From the NCBI GenBank assembly GCA_963747775.1, contig CAVVGT010000004.1, positions 431,625 through 495,624 of the forward strand: 64,000 nt of DNA. Reading direction: 5' to 3'. The notes under the pieces were generated by a model. The model was not told where the DNA came from and ran no database searches. It saw only the letters and a list, made by a program, of their open reading frames with translations. This stretch comes from JAGVSZ01 sp963747775 (GTDB taxonomy: Bacteria; Pseudomonadota; Gammaproteobacteria; Burkholderiales; SG8-39). Below are positions 36,142 through 44,875 of this stretch, in pieces (the stretch's first letter is position 1; each line of letters begins with the position of its first letter). The position numbers and the translations under genes are program-made.

Positions 36142-36750
36142 ATGCGCCATATGCTCCTTTTTCGGCTGACTGGGCAATCGATCGCTCTGACTCTCGCCGG
36201 TGTACTCGCGGCGCAAGCTGCCTCCGGTGACGATCTCATTTCGGGCTCGTTCAATGCCAAGGCTTGGGACGAACGAAGTCGATTAGCTCGTGCCGTACTG
36301 GCTGACGTGGACAAACTCGCTGATCTTGTGCAAACGCCGCGCCCGTGGGCTGTTGCATGGGTCGAAGAAGAGAAGGCGGCGATCCTGCGGCTAGGAGGCG
36401 AGGCCGCAAAGGTTCGTTCGTTTCAACTTATTAGTTCGCCAGAGTATCACCACGTAAAGCTCTATAACAACCTCCAAGAAGTCAAGAAGGCTTTCCGCTG
36501 CGTTATAGACCCAGCCACTGGACTGCATCGCGAGATGTACTGCTGGGCGGCAGCAGCGTTCCTCCTCGGAGACAGGTTGGTATTTGAAGAGGGCGTCAAA
36601 GCCCTTCAGCGAGATAAACGCCTGCCCGATAACACGCGCAGCAGCAAGGTTGGGGCGGGTAGCCTAGACATTGGACTGCGCTACGAGATGTACTCGCGGG
36701 GAATTCAAGAGTACCTCGTACTTCCATACCTTAGCGATGACTTCAAGTGA
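36142..36750 (+). CDS. Hypothetical exported protein, 202 residues
   Basis: N-terminal signal-like region MRHMLLFRLTGQSIALTLAG (residues 1-30, ending near AQAASGDD). The mature part has GSFNAKAWDERSRLARAVLA, EEEKAAILRLGGEAAKVR, RCVIDPATGLHREMYCWAAA (two Cys that could form a disulfide) and ends LVLPYLSDDFK. Its AT-rich codon use differs from the core genome. No family recognised. A minus-strand terminator lies 200 bp downstream. Confidence 0.55.
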   Translation: MRHMLLFRLTGQSIALTLAGVLAAQAASGDDLISGSFNAKAWDERSRLARAVLADVDKLADLVQTPRPWAVAWVEEEKAAILRLGGEAAKVRSFQLISSPEYHHVKLYNNLQEVKKAFRCVIDPATGLHREMYCWAAAAFLLGDRLVFEEGVKALQRDKRLPDNTRSSKVGAGSLDIGLRYEMYSRGIQEYLVLPYLSDDFK

Positions 36751-36951
36751 TTGGTGCGCTGAAACGCTTGGGCAACTCCCTCCAAGCTCGGTACGAGCGC
36801 CACCAGCGCCGGAACGATACGACGTAGACAAGTGCGAGACTTGCGACCTCCGCGTCGAGTACCAGTCCCCCGCGGGAGGGACCATATGGGAAGCAGCAAA
36901 GTCGCTAACAAAGTGGCTGATCGGCTAGGACTCCACCCGCCGTCGGCGCCG
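36751..36951. other. Region without a supported gene
   Basis: Short frames only; no RNA gene recognised. Confidence 0.3.
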
Positions 36952-36979
36952 AAAAAAAAGCCCCGCTCGTGACGGGGCT
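36952..36979 (-). terminator. Intrinsic terminator (minus strand)
   Basis: Stem AGCCCCG-CTCGTGA-CGGGGCT whose minus-strand 3' side is followed by TTTTTTTT. It would end transcripts from the tRNA-Leu/partial CDS side. Confidence 0.75.
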
Positions 36980-37082
36980 GAAGTCCGCGCGCTGAAGAAG
37001 GACGCGCTCCTCTAGGCGGAAAGGTGACCCCGAGGAGCCGCACGCGCCGAGAGGAAGAGACCGGCGCGCGCGCGTTCAAGTC

Positions 37083-37250
37083 TCATTGCAAGGTGGCGTA
37101 GTCGGCACACCCGCCGCAGGCCGCGATCGCGGCCGCCTGCGCAACGCCGCGGTCGCGCACTTCGTCGAACATGATCCGCATCTCGGCCAGGATCGCGCGC
37201 TGCGTCTCGAGGTCGAAACCCTGAACGTCGAGCTGGCGCGCACAGACTAA
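37083..37250 (-). pseudogene. C-terminal fragment of an unidentified protein
   Basis: Minus-strand reading QLDVQGFDLETQRAILAEMR, then IMFDEVRDRGVAQAAAIAAC and GGCADYATLQ, ending in TGA at 37,083. No convincing start codon is found before the tRNA-Leu gene, so this looks like a gene tail cut off next to the tRNA, as happens at integration junctions. Family not recognised. The two Cys near the end (CGGC) are notable. Confidence 0.4.
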
Positions 37251-37264
37251 TACGTTGATTTTGT

Positions 37265-37351
37265 TGGTGCCGGGAGAGGGACTCGAACCCTCACGGTGTC
37301 GCCACCGGCGGATTTTGAGTCCGCTGCGTCTACCAGTTCCGCCATCCCGGC
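37265..37351 (-). tRNA. tRNA-Leu (anticodon CAA)
   Basis: Complete class II tRNA with acceptor stem GCCGGGA/TCCCGGC, anticodon loop CTCAAAA, long variable arm, TPsiC GGTTCGAGTCC and encoded CCA. It lies at the boundary between the accessory region and the queA-tgt core, a typical insertion position. Confidence 0.93.
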
Positions 37352-37371
37352 TGCCGGGGCATTATCGAAGA

Positions 37372-38424
37372 ATGACCGACACCCGGCAACGCCTCACGGT
37401 CGAAGATTTCGACTTCGACCTGCCCGAGGCGCTGATCGCCCAGCATCCTGCGCCGGAGCGCACCGGGAGCCGTTTGCTGCGTCTCGCGCGGGCCGGAGTC
37501 TCGGATCACGCATTTGCCGATCTGCCACGCTTCCTCACACCGGGAGACCTGCTCGTCTTCAACGACACGCGGGTCATCAAGGCCCGGCTGTCCGGCAGCA
37601 AGGACAGCGGCGGCCGGGTCGAGCTCCTGATCGAGCGTGTCGTCGGCGCGCACGAGGCACTCGCGCAGGTCCGGGCGAGCCGCGCCCCGCGACCCGGCGC
37701 GCGCCTGCGCCTCGCGGGCGCGCTGGATGCGACGGTGCTCGCCCGCGAGGACGATCTGTTCCGGTTGAAGTTCGACGGTCGCGAGTCCGTGCTCACGCTC
37801 CTCGACCGGCACGGCAGCGTGCCGTTGCCGCCCTACATCGCGCACCCGCCGGAGGCTGCCGACGAGCGCCGCTACCAGACGGTGTACGCGCGCGCGCCGG
37901 GCGCGGTCGCCGCACCGACAGCGGGGCTGCACTTCGACGAGCCGCTTCTCGAGCGGCTGCGCGCGCAAGGCGTGGAAACGGCGTTTCTCACGCTGCACGT
38001 CGGCGCCGGTACCTTCCAGCCGGTGCGGGTGACCGATCTCGCGGAACATCGCATGCACGTCGAGTGGTACGAGATCCCGGCCGAGGCGGCCGCAGCGGTG
38101 GGCCGTGCGCGCGCCCGCGGACGGAACGTGATCGCGGTGGGGACGACTGCGCTGCGCGCACTCGAGGCGAACGCCCTTGCGTCCGGCGGCGCGGTCGCCT
38201 CGGGCAGCGGCGAGACCGACCTGTTCGTCACGCCGGGCTTCCGGTTCCGCGTCGTCGACCGGCTCGTCACCAACTTCCACCTGCCCAGATCGACCCTCCT
38301 CATGCTGGTCTCTGCCTTCGCCGGAACGGACGTCGTGCGCGCGGCGTACCTGCACGCAATCGCCCGAGGCTACCGCTTCTTCAGCTACGGCGACGCGATG
38401 CTCATAGATAGAATCGCCGGGTGA
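37372..38424 (+). CDS. queA: S-adenosylmethionine:tRNA ribosyltransferase-isomerase
   Basis: 350-residue enzyme adding the epoxycyclopentane moiety from SAM to preQ1-tRNA in queuosine synthesis. Visible signatures: FDFDLPEALIAQHPAPERTG near the start, TPGDLLVFNDTRVIKARL, APTAGLHFDEPLLERL and DLFVTPGFRFRVVDRLVTNF plus HLPRSTLLMLVSAFAG. It starts at ATG 37,372, 20 bp past the tRNA-Leu gene on the opposite strand. The stop overlaps the tgt GTG start, so the pair is translationally coupled. Confidence 0.95.
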   Translation: MTDTRQRLTVEDFDFDLPEALIAQHPAPERTGSRLLRLARAGVSDHAFADLPRFLTPGDLLVFNDTRVIKARLSGSKDSGGRVELLIERVVGAHEALAQVRASRAPRPGARLRLAGALDATVLAREDDLFRLKFDGRESVLTLLDRHGSVPLPPYIAHPPEAADERRYQTVYARAPGAVAAPTAGLHFDEPLLERLRAQGVETAFLTLHVGAGTFQPVRVTDLAEHRMHVEWYEIPAEAAAAVGRARARGRNVIAVGTTALRALEANALASGGAVASGSGETDLFVTPGFRFRVVDRLVTNFHLPRSTLLMLVSAFAGTDVVRAAYLHAIARGYRFFSYGDAMLIDRIAG

Positions 38425-39542
38425 ACTTCACCGTCACCCACACCGACGGCGCCGCGCGCCGCGGCGTGCTCGAGCTCCCGCACGGCGCGGTCGAGACGCC
38501 GGTGTTCATGCCGGTGGGCACCTACGGCACGGTCAAGGCGATGAGCCCGGCGGAGCTGGAGGACGTCGGCACGCAGGTCGTCCTGGGCAACACCTTTCAT
38601 CTCTGGCTGCGGCCCGGACTCCAGGTCGTGGAGGCCCACCGCGGATTGCACCGGTTCATGGGCTGGAGCCGGCCGATCCTGACCGACTCGGGGGGCTACC
38701 AGGTGTTCAGCCTGGGTGCGCTCCGCAAGATCACGGAGGAAGGCGTGCGCTTCGCCTCGCCGATCAACGGCGACCGGCTGATGCTCACGCCGGAGGAATC
38801 GATGCGCATCCAGCGCGTGCTCGACTCGGACATCGCGATGGTGTTCGACGAGTGCACGCCCTTTCCCGCCACCGAGCGCGCGGCGGTCCACTCGATGCGC
38901 CTCAGCCTGCGCTGGGCGGATCGCTCGAAGCGCGAGTGGGACCGCGGCGGGGCGACCGCCAACGCGCTGTTCGGCATCGTCCAGGGCGGCATGCACGAGG
39001 CGCTGCGCGACGAGTCGCTCGCGGGGCTCGCGGCGATCGGCTTCGACGGCTACGCGATCGGCGGGCTCTCGGTCGGCGAGCCGAAGGAGGACATGCTGCG
39101 GATCCTGGCCCACACCGCGCCGCGTCTTCCGCCCGACGGTCCGCGCTACCTGATGGGTGTGGGAACGCCGGAAGACCTGGTCGCGGGAGTCGCGTCCGGC
39201 ATCGACATGTTCGATTGCGTACTGCCCACCCGCAACGCGCGTAACGGCTGGCTCTTCACGCGCTGGGGCGACCTGAAGATCCGCAACGCGCGCCACCGCG
39301 AGGACACGCGGCCGATCGACGAGGCCTGCGCGTGCTACGCCTGCCAGCACTTCACCCGCGCCTACCTGCATCACCTGGACCGCGCCAAGGAGATCCTCGG
39401 CGCGCGCCTCGCAACGCTTCACAACCTCCACTACTACATGACCCTGATGCGCGAGCTGCGCGAGGCGATCGCCGCCGGCAGGCTGTCCGAGCATGCGGCG
39501 CGGTTCGCCGCCGACCGCAAGCGCCTGGCGGCGGAAAAATAG
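38421..39542 (+). CDS. tgt: tRNA-guanine transglycosylase
   Basis: 373-residue enzyme exchanging guanine 34 for preQ1 in GUN tRNAs. Active-site segments DSGGYQVFSLGALRKITEEG and FDCVLPTRNARNG (nucleophilic Asp), and zinc site CACYACQHFTRAYLHHLDRA, are intact. The GTG start gives MNFTVTHTDGAARRGVLELP, in register with the family's N-terminus. Confidence 0.96.
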   Translation: MNFTVTHTDGAARRGVLELPHGAVETPVFMPVGTYGTVKAMSPAELEDVGTQVVLGNTFHLWLRPGLQVVEAHRGLHRFMGWSRPILTDSGGYQVFSLGALRKITEEGVRFASPINGDRLMLTPEESMRIQRVLDSDIAMVFDECTPFPATERAAVHSMRLSLRWADRSKREWDRGGATANALFGIVQGGMHEALRDESLAGLAAIGFDGYAIGGLSVGEPKEDMLRILAHTAPRLPPDGPRYLMGVGTPEDLVAGVASGIDMFDCVLPTRNARNGWLFTRWGDLKIRNARHREDTRPIDEACACYACQHFTRAYLHHLDRAKEILGARLATLHNLHYYMTLMRELREAIAAGRLSEHAARFAADRKRLAAEK

Positions 39543-39563
39543 GAACGGCTCTCCTCCGTCCGG

Positions 39564-39569
39564 TATAAT
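39564..39569 (+). promoter_or_regulatory. -10 element of the yajC-secDF operon
   Basis: Perfect TATAAT 33 bp before the yajC ATG; no good -35 hexamer at the usual distance, so confidence is limited. Confidence 0.4.
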
Positions 39570-39602
39570 TCCGCGCCTTCAAAAAACGCGCGCGAGCCTC
39601 CC

Positions 39603-39926
39603 ATGATCAGCACCGCATACGCACAAGCCGCCGCCTCCCCGACCGACGCGGGAGGGCTGATGGGCTTCCTGCCCATCGTCCTGATGTTCGTGCTGCTCTA
39701 CTTCATGCTGATCCGCCCGCAGATGAAGCGCGCCAAGGACCACAAGCTGATGGTCGAGGCCCTCGAGAAGGGCGCCGAGGTCGTCACGTCCGGCGGCATC
39801 GTCGGCCGGATCACCAAGCTGAGCGACGCCTACATCACCATCGAGATCGCGCCCAACACCGAGATCGTCGTCCAGAAGCAGGCCGTGCAGACGCTCCTGC
39901 CGAAGGGGACGATGAAAGCCATCTGA
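39603..39926 (+). CDS. yajC: Preprotein translocase subunit YajC
   Basis: 107-residue inner-membrane protein of the SecDF-YajC accessory complex. One N-terminal membrane segment (residues 19-40, LMGFLPIVLMFVLLYFMLIR) and the conserved RPQMKRAKDHKLMVEALEKG, GAEVVTSGGIVGRITKLSD and TEIVVQKQAVQTLLPKGT. A TATAAT element lies 34 bp upstream. First gene of the yajC-secD-secF operon. Confidence 0.95.
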   Translation: MISTAYAQAAASPTDAGGLMGFLPIVLMFVLLYFMLIRPQMKRAKDHKLMVEALEKGAEVVTSGGIVGRITKLSDAYITIEIAPNTEIVVQKQAVQTLLPKGTMKAI

Positions 39927-39996
39927 CGGGACGGCGGCGGGATTACGTAGCCTCGACGCCACGCTTTCCGTCACCCGCTTCCCGTCTCCAGTCCGG

Positions 39997-41862
39997 ATGA
40001 ACCGCTACTCCCTCTGGGTCTACGTCACGGTCGCCGTCGCGGTCGTGCTCGGCCTGCTCTATACGCTGCCGAATTTCTTCGGGGAGTCGCCGGCGGTGCA
40101 GGTCTCGAGCGCCAAGGCGACGCTCAAGGTCGACACCGCGACCATGGGACGGGTCGAGGAGACGCTCAAGAAGGCGGGCGTCGCCTTCTCCGGCGCCACG
40201 GTCGACCAGGTGGGCGTCAAGGTGCGGTTCGCCGACACCGACACGCAGATCAAGGCGAAGGACATCCTCTCGCAAGCCCTCAACCCCGACGCCGAGAACC
40301 CGTCGTATACGGTGGCCCTGAACCTGCTCTCGGCGTCGCCGCGCTGGCTGGCGGCGATCCACGCCCTGCCGATGTACCTCGGCCTCGATCTGCGCGGCGG
40401 CGTGCACTTTCTTCTCCAGGTCGACATGCGCGGCGCACTGCTCAAGCGCCTGGACGGCTTTGCCGGGGACATTCGCACCACGCTGCGCGACAAGAACATC
40501 CGCCACGCCGGCGTGACGCGCGAGCGCGACACCATCGTCGTCCGCTTCCGCGATCCCGAAGCGCGGGAGAAGGCGCGGCGCGCGATCGCCGACGCGCTGC
40601 CGGACCTCCTGCTCGCGGACGCGGGAGACGCCGCCGAGTCGCGACTCGTCGCAACGATCAAGCCCGAAGCGGTCACGCGCATCCAGGATGCGGCGCTCAA
40701 GCAGAACATCAGCACGCTGGCGAAGCGCGTCAACGAGCTCGGCGTCGCCGAGCCGGTGGTGCAGCAGCAGGGGGCCGACCGCATCGTCGTGCAGCTCCCG
40801 GGTGTCCAGGACACCGCCGGCGCGAAGCGCATCCTCGGCCGCACCGCGACGCTCGAGGTCCGTATGGTGGACGAGGAGGCCTCGCGCGACCCGCAGAAGC
40901 TCGCCGACGCCAAGAACGGCCAGGTGCCGTTCGGCACCGAGTACTACGAGGACCGCCAGGGCGGCGGCATCCTGGTCAAGCGCCAGGTCGTGCTCACCGG
41001 CGACCGGCTGACCGACGCGCAGGCCGGCTTCGACAACCAGACGCAGGAGCCGGCGGTGCACCTCACGCTCGATTCCACCGGCGCGCGCATCTTCCGCGAC
41101 GTCACGCGCGAGAACGTCGGCAACCGCATGGCGATCCTGCTGGTGGAGCGCGGCAAGGGCGAGGTGGTCACCGCGCCGGTGATCCGGACCGAGATCGCCG
41201 GCGGGCGCGTGCAGATCAGCGGCGGGCGGATGAGCACGATCGAGGCGAACGAGACCGCGCTCCTGCTGCGCGCCGGCGCCCTCGCCGCCCCGATGGAGAT
41301 CATCGAGGAGCGCACGGTCGGGCCGAGCCTCGGCAAGGACAACATCGAGAAGGGCTTCAACTCGACGCTCTGGGGCTTCCTCGCGATCGTCGTGTTCATG
41401 TGCGTCTACTACATGCTGTTCGGGGTCTTCTCGTCGATCGCGCTCGCCGCAAACCTGCTCTTCCTGATCGCGCTCCTGTCGCTCCTTCAGGCGACGCTGA
41501 CGCTGCCGGGCATCGCCGCGATCGCGCTGACGCTCGGCATGGCGATCGACGCGAACGTGCTGATCAACGAACGCGTACGCGAGGAGCTGCGCGGCGGTGC
41601 CACGCCGCAGGCGGCGATCCACGCCGGCTACGAGCGCGCGTTCGGGACGATCCTGGACTCCAACGTGACGACGCTGATCGCCGGCCTCGCGCTGCTCATC
41701 TTCGGCTCGGGACCGGTGCGCGGGTTCGCGGTCGTGCACTGCCTCGGCATCATGACCTCGATCTTCTCCTCGGTCGTGGCCAGCCGCGTGCTGGTGAACC
41801 TCTGGTACGGCTCGCGCCGCCGGCTCGACAAGATCGCGATCGGCAACACGTCGTGGAAGTGA
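39997..41862 (+). CDS. secD: Protein translocase subunit SecD
   Basis: 621-residue RND-type membrane protein that uses the proton gradient to finish export of Sec substrates. N-terminal helix MNRYSLWVYVTVAVAVVLGL, large periplasmic P1 domain (about residues 30-440) with LGLDLRGGVHFLLQVDMRGA, and the C-terminal TM bundle with GMAIDANVLINERVREELR. It lies 70 bp after yajC and 16 bp before secF. Confidence 0.95.
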   Translation: MNRYSLWVYVTVAVAVVLGLLYTLPNFFGESPAVQVSSAKATLKVDTATMGRVEETLKKAGVAFSGATVDQVGVKVRFADTDTQIKAKDILSQALNPDAENPSYTVALNLLSASPRWLAAIHALPMYLGLDLRGGVHFLLQVDMRGALLKRLDGFAGDIRTTLRDKNIRHAGVTRERDTIVVRFRDPEAREKARRAIADALPDLLLADAGDAAESRLVATIKPEAVTRIQDAALKQNISTLAKRVNELGVAEPVVQQQGADRIVVQLPGVQDTAGAKRILGRTATLEVRMVDEEASRDPQKLADAKNGQVPFGTEYYEDRQGGGILVKRQVVLTGDRLTDAQAGFDNQTQEPAVHLTLDSTGARIFRDVTRENVGNRMAILLVERGKGEVVTAPVIRTEIAGGRVQISGGRMSTIEANETALLLRAGALAAPMEIIEERTVGPSLGKDNIEKGFNSTLWGFLAIVVFMCVYYMLFGVFSSIALAANLLFLIALLSLLQATLTLPGIAAIALTLGMAIDANVLINERVREELRGGATPQAAIHAGYERAFGTILDSNVTTLIAGLALLIFGSGPVRGFAVVHCLGIMTSIFSSVVASRVLVNLWYGSRRRLDKIAIGNTSWK

Positions 41863-41878
41863 ACGCCTAGGACCCGAC

Positions 41879-42811
41879 ATGGAGTTCTTCAAGATCCGTC
41901 GCGACATACCGTTCATGCGGTATGCGCTGTACTTCAACATCATCTCGCTCGTCACGTTCCTCGCCGCGGTGTTCTTCCTCGCGACCAAGGGCCTGCACTT
42001 CTCGATCGAGTTCACCGGCGGCACGGTGATGGAAGTGAGCTACGGCCATCCGGCCGAGATCGACCGGATCAGGAGCGCGCTCGACAAGGCCGGCTACACC
42101 GACACCCAGGTGCAGAACTTCGGCAGCTCGCGCGACGTGCTGATCCGCATGCCGCTCAAGCAAGGCCAAACGAGCGCCGACCTGTCGAAGGAGGTGATGG
42201 CGAAGCTCGAGGCTGACGACAAGTCGGCCCAGCTGCGTCGCGTCGAATTCGTGGGGCCACAGGTCGGCCGCGAGCTCGCCGAGAACGGCGCGCTCGCCCT
42301 GCTCATCACCGCGCTCGGGATCGTCGCCTACCTTGCGCTGCGATTCGAGTGGAAGTTCGGCGTGGCGGCGATCATCGCCAACCTGCACGACGTGGTGATC
42401 ATCCTCGGGTTCTTCGCGTTCTTCCAGTGGGAGTTCTCGCTGCCGGTGCTCGCCGCGGTGCTCGCCATCCTCGGGTACTCGGTGAACGAGTCGGTCGTCA
42501 TCGCCGACCGGATCCGGGAGAACTTCCGCAAGATGCGCAAGGCGCCGATCGACCAGATCATCGACAACGCGATCACCAGCACCATCTCCCGCACGATCAT
42601 CACCCACGGCTGCACCCAGATGATGGTGCTTTCGATGCTCCTCTTCGGCGGGCCGGCGCTGCACTATTTCGCCTTGGCGCTCACGATCGGCATCCTGTTC
42701 GGCATCTACTCCTCGGTCCTCGTCATGGCACCGCTCGTGCGCTGGCTAGGCGTCAGACGCGAGGACCTGGTGAAGCCGGTCAAGGAGCGCAAGCAGGAGG
42801 CCGTGGTGTAG
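41879..42811 (+). CDS. secF: Protein translocase subunit SecF
   Basis: 310-residue partner of SecD with six membrane segments. N-terminal MEFFKIRRDIPFMRYALYFN, LHFSIEFTGGTVMEVSYGHP, GYSVNESVVIADRIRENFRK and TIITHGCTQMMVLSMLLFGG are typical. Confidence 0.95.
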   Translation: MEFFKIRRDIPFMRYALYFNIISLVTFLAAVFFLATKGLHFSIEFTGGTVMEVSYGHPAEIDRIRSALDKAGYTDTQVQNFGSSRDVLIRMPLKQGQTSADLSKEVMAKLEADDKSAQLRRVEFVGPQVGRELAENGALALLITALGIVAYLALRFEWKFGVAAIIANLHDVVIILGFFAFFQWEFSLPVLAAVLAILGYSVNESVVIADRIRENFRKMRKAPIDQIIDNAITSTISRTIITHGCTQMMVLSMLLFGGPALHYFALALTIGILFGIYSSVLVMAPLVRWLGVRREDLVKPVKERKQEAVV

Positions 42812-42913
42812 AAACGGCGGCGGAATAGACCCTCGTTCGGGCCTGTTATAGCATCCGATGCCGCGGCTCAGCCGTAGCAGCGTTTCGTCCCCACCTGGAA
42901 GGAGGAACACCGA

Positions 42914-43372
42914 ATGAAGAGGAAGCTTGTTGCTGCCGTCCTAGCCATCGCTCTCGGCGCCGGCGCCGCCGCCACGGCATTCGCGCAGGCCAAGCCCGAA
43001 ACGCTCGTGAAGCAGCGCCAGTCGGCGATGACCCTGCAGGGCAAGTACTTCGGTCCGCTCGGGGGCATGCTCAAGGGCGCCGTGCCCTTCGACGCAAGCG
43101 TGGTCACCCGCAACGCAGGTTACCTCGAGGCCCTGAGCCATATGCCTTGGGATGGCTTCGCCGAAAGCACGAAGGGCGTCAAGAGCGCCGCGCTTCCGGC
43201 GATCTGGAACGACGCGGCGAAGTTCAAGCAAGCCCAGGACCAGTTCACGAGCGCGGTCGCCGCGCTCGTCGTCGCGTCCAAGAGCGGCGACGAGGCGAAA
43301 GTCAAGGCGGCGATCGGCGACGTCGGCAAGAACTGCGGCGGTTGCCACGACAATTTCCGCGAGAAGCAGTAA
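42914..43372 (+). CDS. Cytochrome c'
   Basis: 152-residue periplasmic class II cytochrome. Signal peptide residues 1-23 (MKRKLVAAVLAIALGAGAAA). The heme site sits at the C-terminus, NCGGCHDNFREKQ (CxxCH), the hallmark of cytochrome c', which binds NO and protects denitrifiers. GGAGGA lies upstream and a strong terminator follows, so it is monocistronic. Confidence 0.9.
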   Translation: MKRKLVAAVLAIALGAGAAATAFAQAKPETLVKQRQSAMTLQGKYFGPLGGMLKGAVPFDASVVTRNAGYLEALSHMPWDGFAESTKGVKSAALPAIWNDAAKFKQAQDQFTSAVAALVVASKSGDEAKVKAAIGDVGKNCGGCHDNFREKQ

Positions 43373-43390
43373 CCCGACCCGCAAGCTTGT

Positions 43391-43425
43391 CGAACAACCC
43401 CGCCGCGGCGGGGTTGTTCGCTTTT
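43391..43425 (+). terminator. Intrinsic terminator after cytochrome c'
   Basis: 14-bp perfect stem CGAACAACCCCGCC paired with GGCGGGGTTGTTCG followed by CTTTT. Confidence 0.85.
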
Positions 43426-43443
43426 GACGCGCACTGAACCGAC

Positions 43444-44320
43444 ATGCGCTCTCGAATTGCAGGAACGCTGAAGGCCGGCGTGCTCGCGCTCCTTGCAGCT
43501 GCCGCGATATCGCCCGCGCTCGCGCAACAGGGCGACGCGAAGCGCGGCGAGTACCTCGCGAAGACCGGCGGCTGCGTCGGCTGCCACACCGAAGAAAAGA
43601 AGGACGCCAACCGCTTTGCCGGCGGGCGGACGCTCAAGACGCCGTTCGGCACCTTTTACGGGCCGAACATCACTCCGCATCCGGATGCCGGCATCGGTCG
43701 CTGGACCGAGAGTGACTTCGTGCGCGCGATGCGGCAGGGCGTCCGGCCCGATGGCGCGAACTACTTCCCGGCGTTCCCATACCCGTCGTACACGAAGATC
43801 TCGGATGCCGACCTGACGCGACCTCTGGGCGTATCTGCGCACCTTGCCGCCGAACGCCCGCGCGAGCAAACCGCATGACCTGGGGTTCCTGTACCGCTGG
43901 CGTTTCCCCGTCACGGGATGGAAGTGGCTTTACTTCACGCCCGGGCCGCTCGCGGCGGACCCGAAGGCTTCGGCCGCCGTCAACCGCGGCGGGTACCTCG
44001 CGCAGGCGCTCGGCCACTGCGGCGAGTGCCACACACCCCGCAATTTCCTCGGCGGTCCCAAACGCGACCGCTACCTTGCGGGCGGCAAGGGACCCGAGGG
44101 CAAGGGCATCCCCAATCTCACGCCGACCCGGCTGAAGAAGTCGAGCGACAAGGACCTCAAGGATCTCCTGACGACCGGCCTCGCGCCGGACGGCGACGTC
44201 ATCGCCGAGGCCATGGGAGAGGTGGTGACCAACACCACCAGCCAGCTGACGCCGGCCGACCTCGACGCGTTGATCGCCTACCTGCGCTCGATCCCGCCGC
44301 TCCCCGACGAGCCGAAGTAG
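43444..44320 (+). CDS. Di-heme c-type cytochrome (single frameshift)
   Basis: Exported cytochrome with a signal peptide (MRSRIAGTLKAGVLALLAAA, cleavage near ALAQ). First heme GGCVGCHTEEKKDANRF, with axial-Met region GPNITPHPDAGIGRW; second heme LGHCGECHTPRNFLGGPKRD. The frame breaks at about 43,820, where an extra C in CCTC turns LWAYLRTLPPNARASKP into unrelated sequence and back to HDLGFLYRWRFPVTGWKWLY. One homopolymer base restores about 291 residues. Similar proteins serve as electron acceptors for dehydrogenases or cytochrome b561, and a b561 gene lies just downstream on the opposite strand. Confidence 0.85.
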
Positions 44321-44868
44321 CGTCTGCGCGGGCGCCACGGTCGCATCCGCGTCAGCAGCCCGTCCCGATCGACGAAGTGATGCTTGATGGCGGCCGCAAC
44401 GTGCACGACCACGAGCGCAAGCATCGCGAAGTTGAGGGACTTGTGCGTGAGTTTCAGCGCCTCCGCGAGCGCCTTGTCCTTGCCGACCAGGTCCGGAAGC
44501 TGCCACAGCCCGAGGTACACCGTCGGCACGCCGACCGCCGAGCTGTAGAGCCAGCCCGATAGCGGGATCGCGAGCAGCAACGCATACAAGGTCCAGTGCG
44601 CGAATCTCGCGGCGTGCGCCTGCCATGCAGGCGTTTCCGGCGGCAGCGGCGGCGGTCGGTGCGTAAGGCGCCACGCGAGGCGCAGCCCCATCAGCCCGAA
44701 CACCGTCACGCCGATCCACTTGTGATACGAGACGAGCGTGAGCTTGCGCGGCGAGAGCGGCAGGTCGGCCATATAGAGGCCGAGCGGAAAGGTGGCGAGG
44801 ATCGCGGCGGCGACGAGCCAATGGAGAACGATCGCGACAGCGCCGTAGCGCGGGACCGCCGGGCCCAT
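44278..44868 (-). CDS. Cytochrome b561
   Basis: 196-residue four-helix membrane protein with heme-ligand His pairs: IVLHWLVAAAILATFPLGLY, TLVSYHKWIGVTVFGLMGLR, FAHWTLYALLLAIPLSGWLY and ALKLTHKSLNFAMLALVVVH plus VAAAIKHHFVDRDGLL. It starts 7 bp after purB ends and is convergent with the di-heme cytochrome, overlapping its end by about 40 bp; both may function in the same quinol-to-cytochrome path. Confidence 0.9.
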   Translation of the reverse strand: MGPAVPRYGAVAIVLHWLVAAAILATFPLGLYMADLPLSPRKLTLVSYHKWIGVTVFGLMGLRLAWRLTHRPPPLPPETPAWQAHAARFAHWTLYALLLAIPLSGWLYSSAVGVPTVYLGLWQLPDLVGKDKALAEALKLTHKSLNFAMLALVVVHVAAAIKHHFVDRDGLLTRMRPWRPRRRYFGSSGSGGIERR

Positions 44869-44875
44869 CGTTCGC

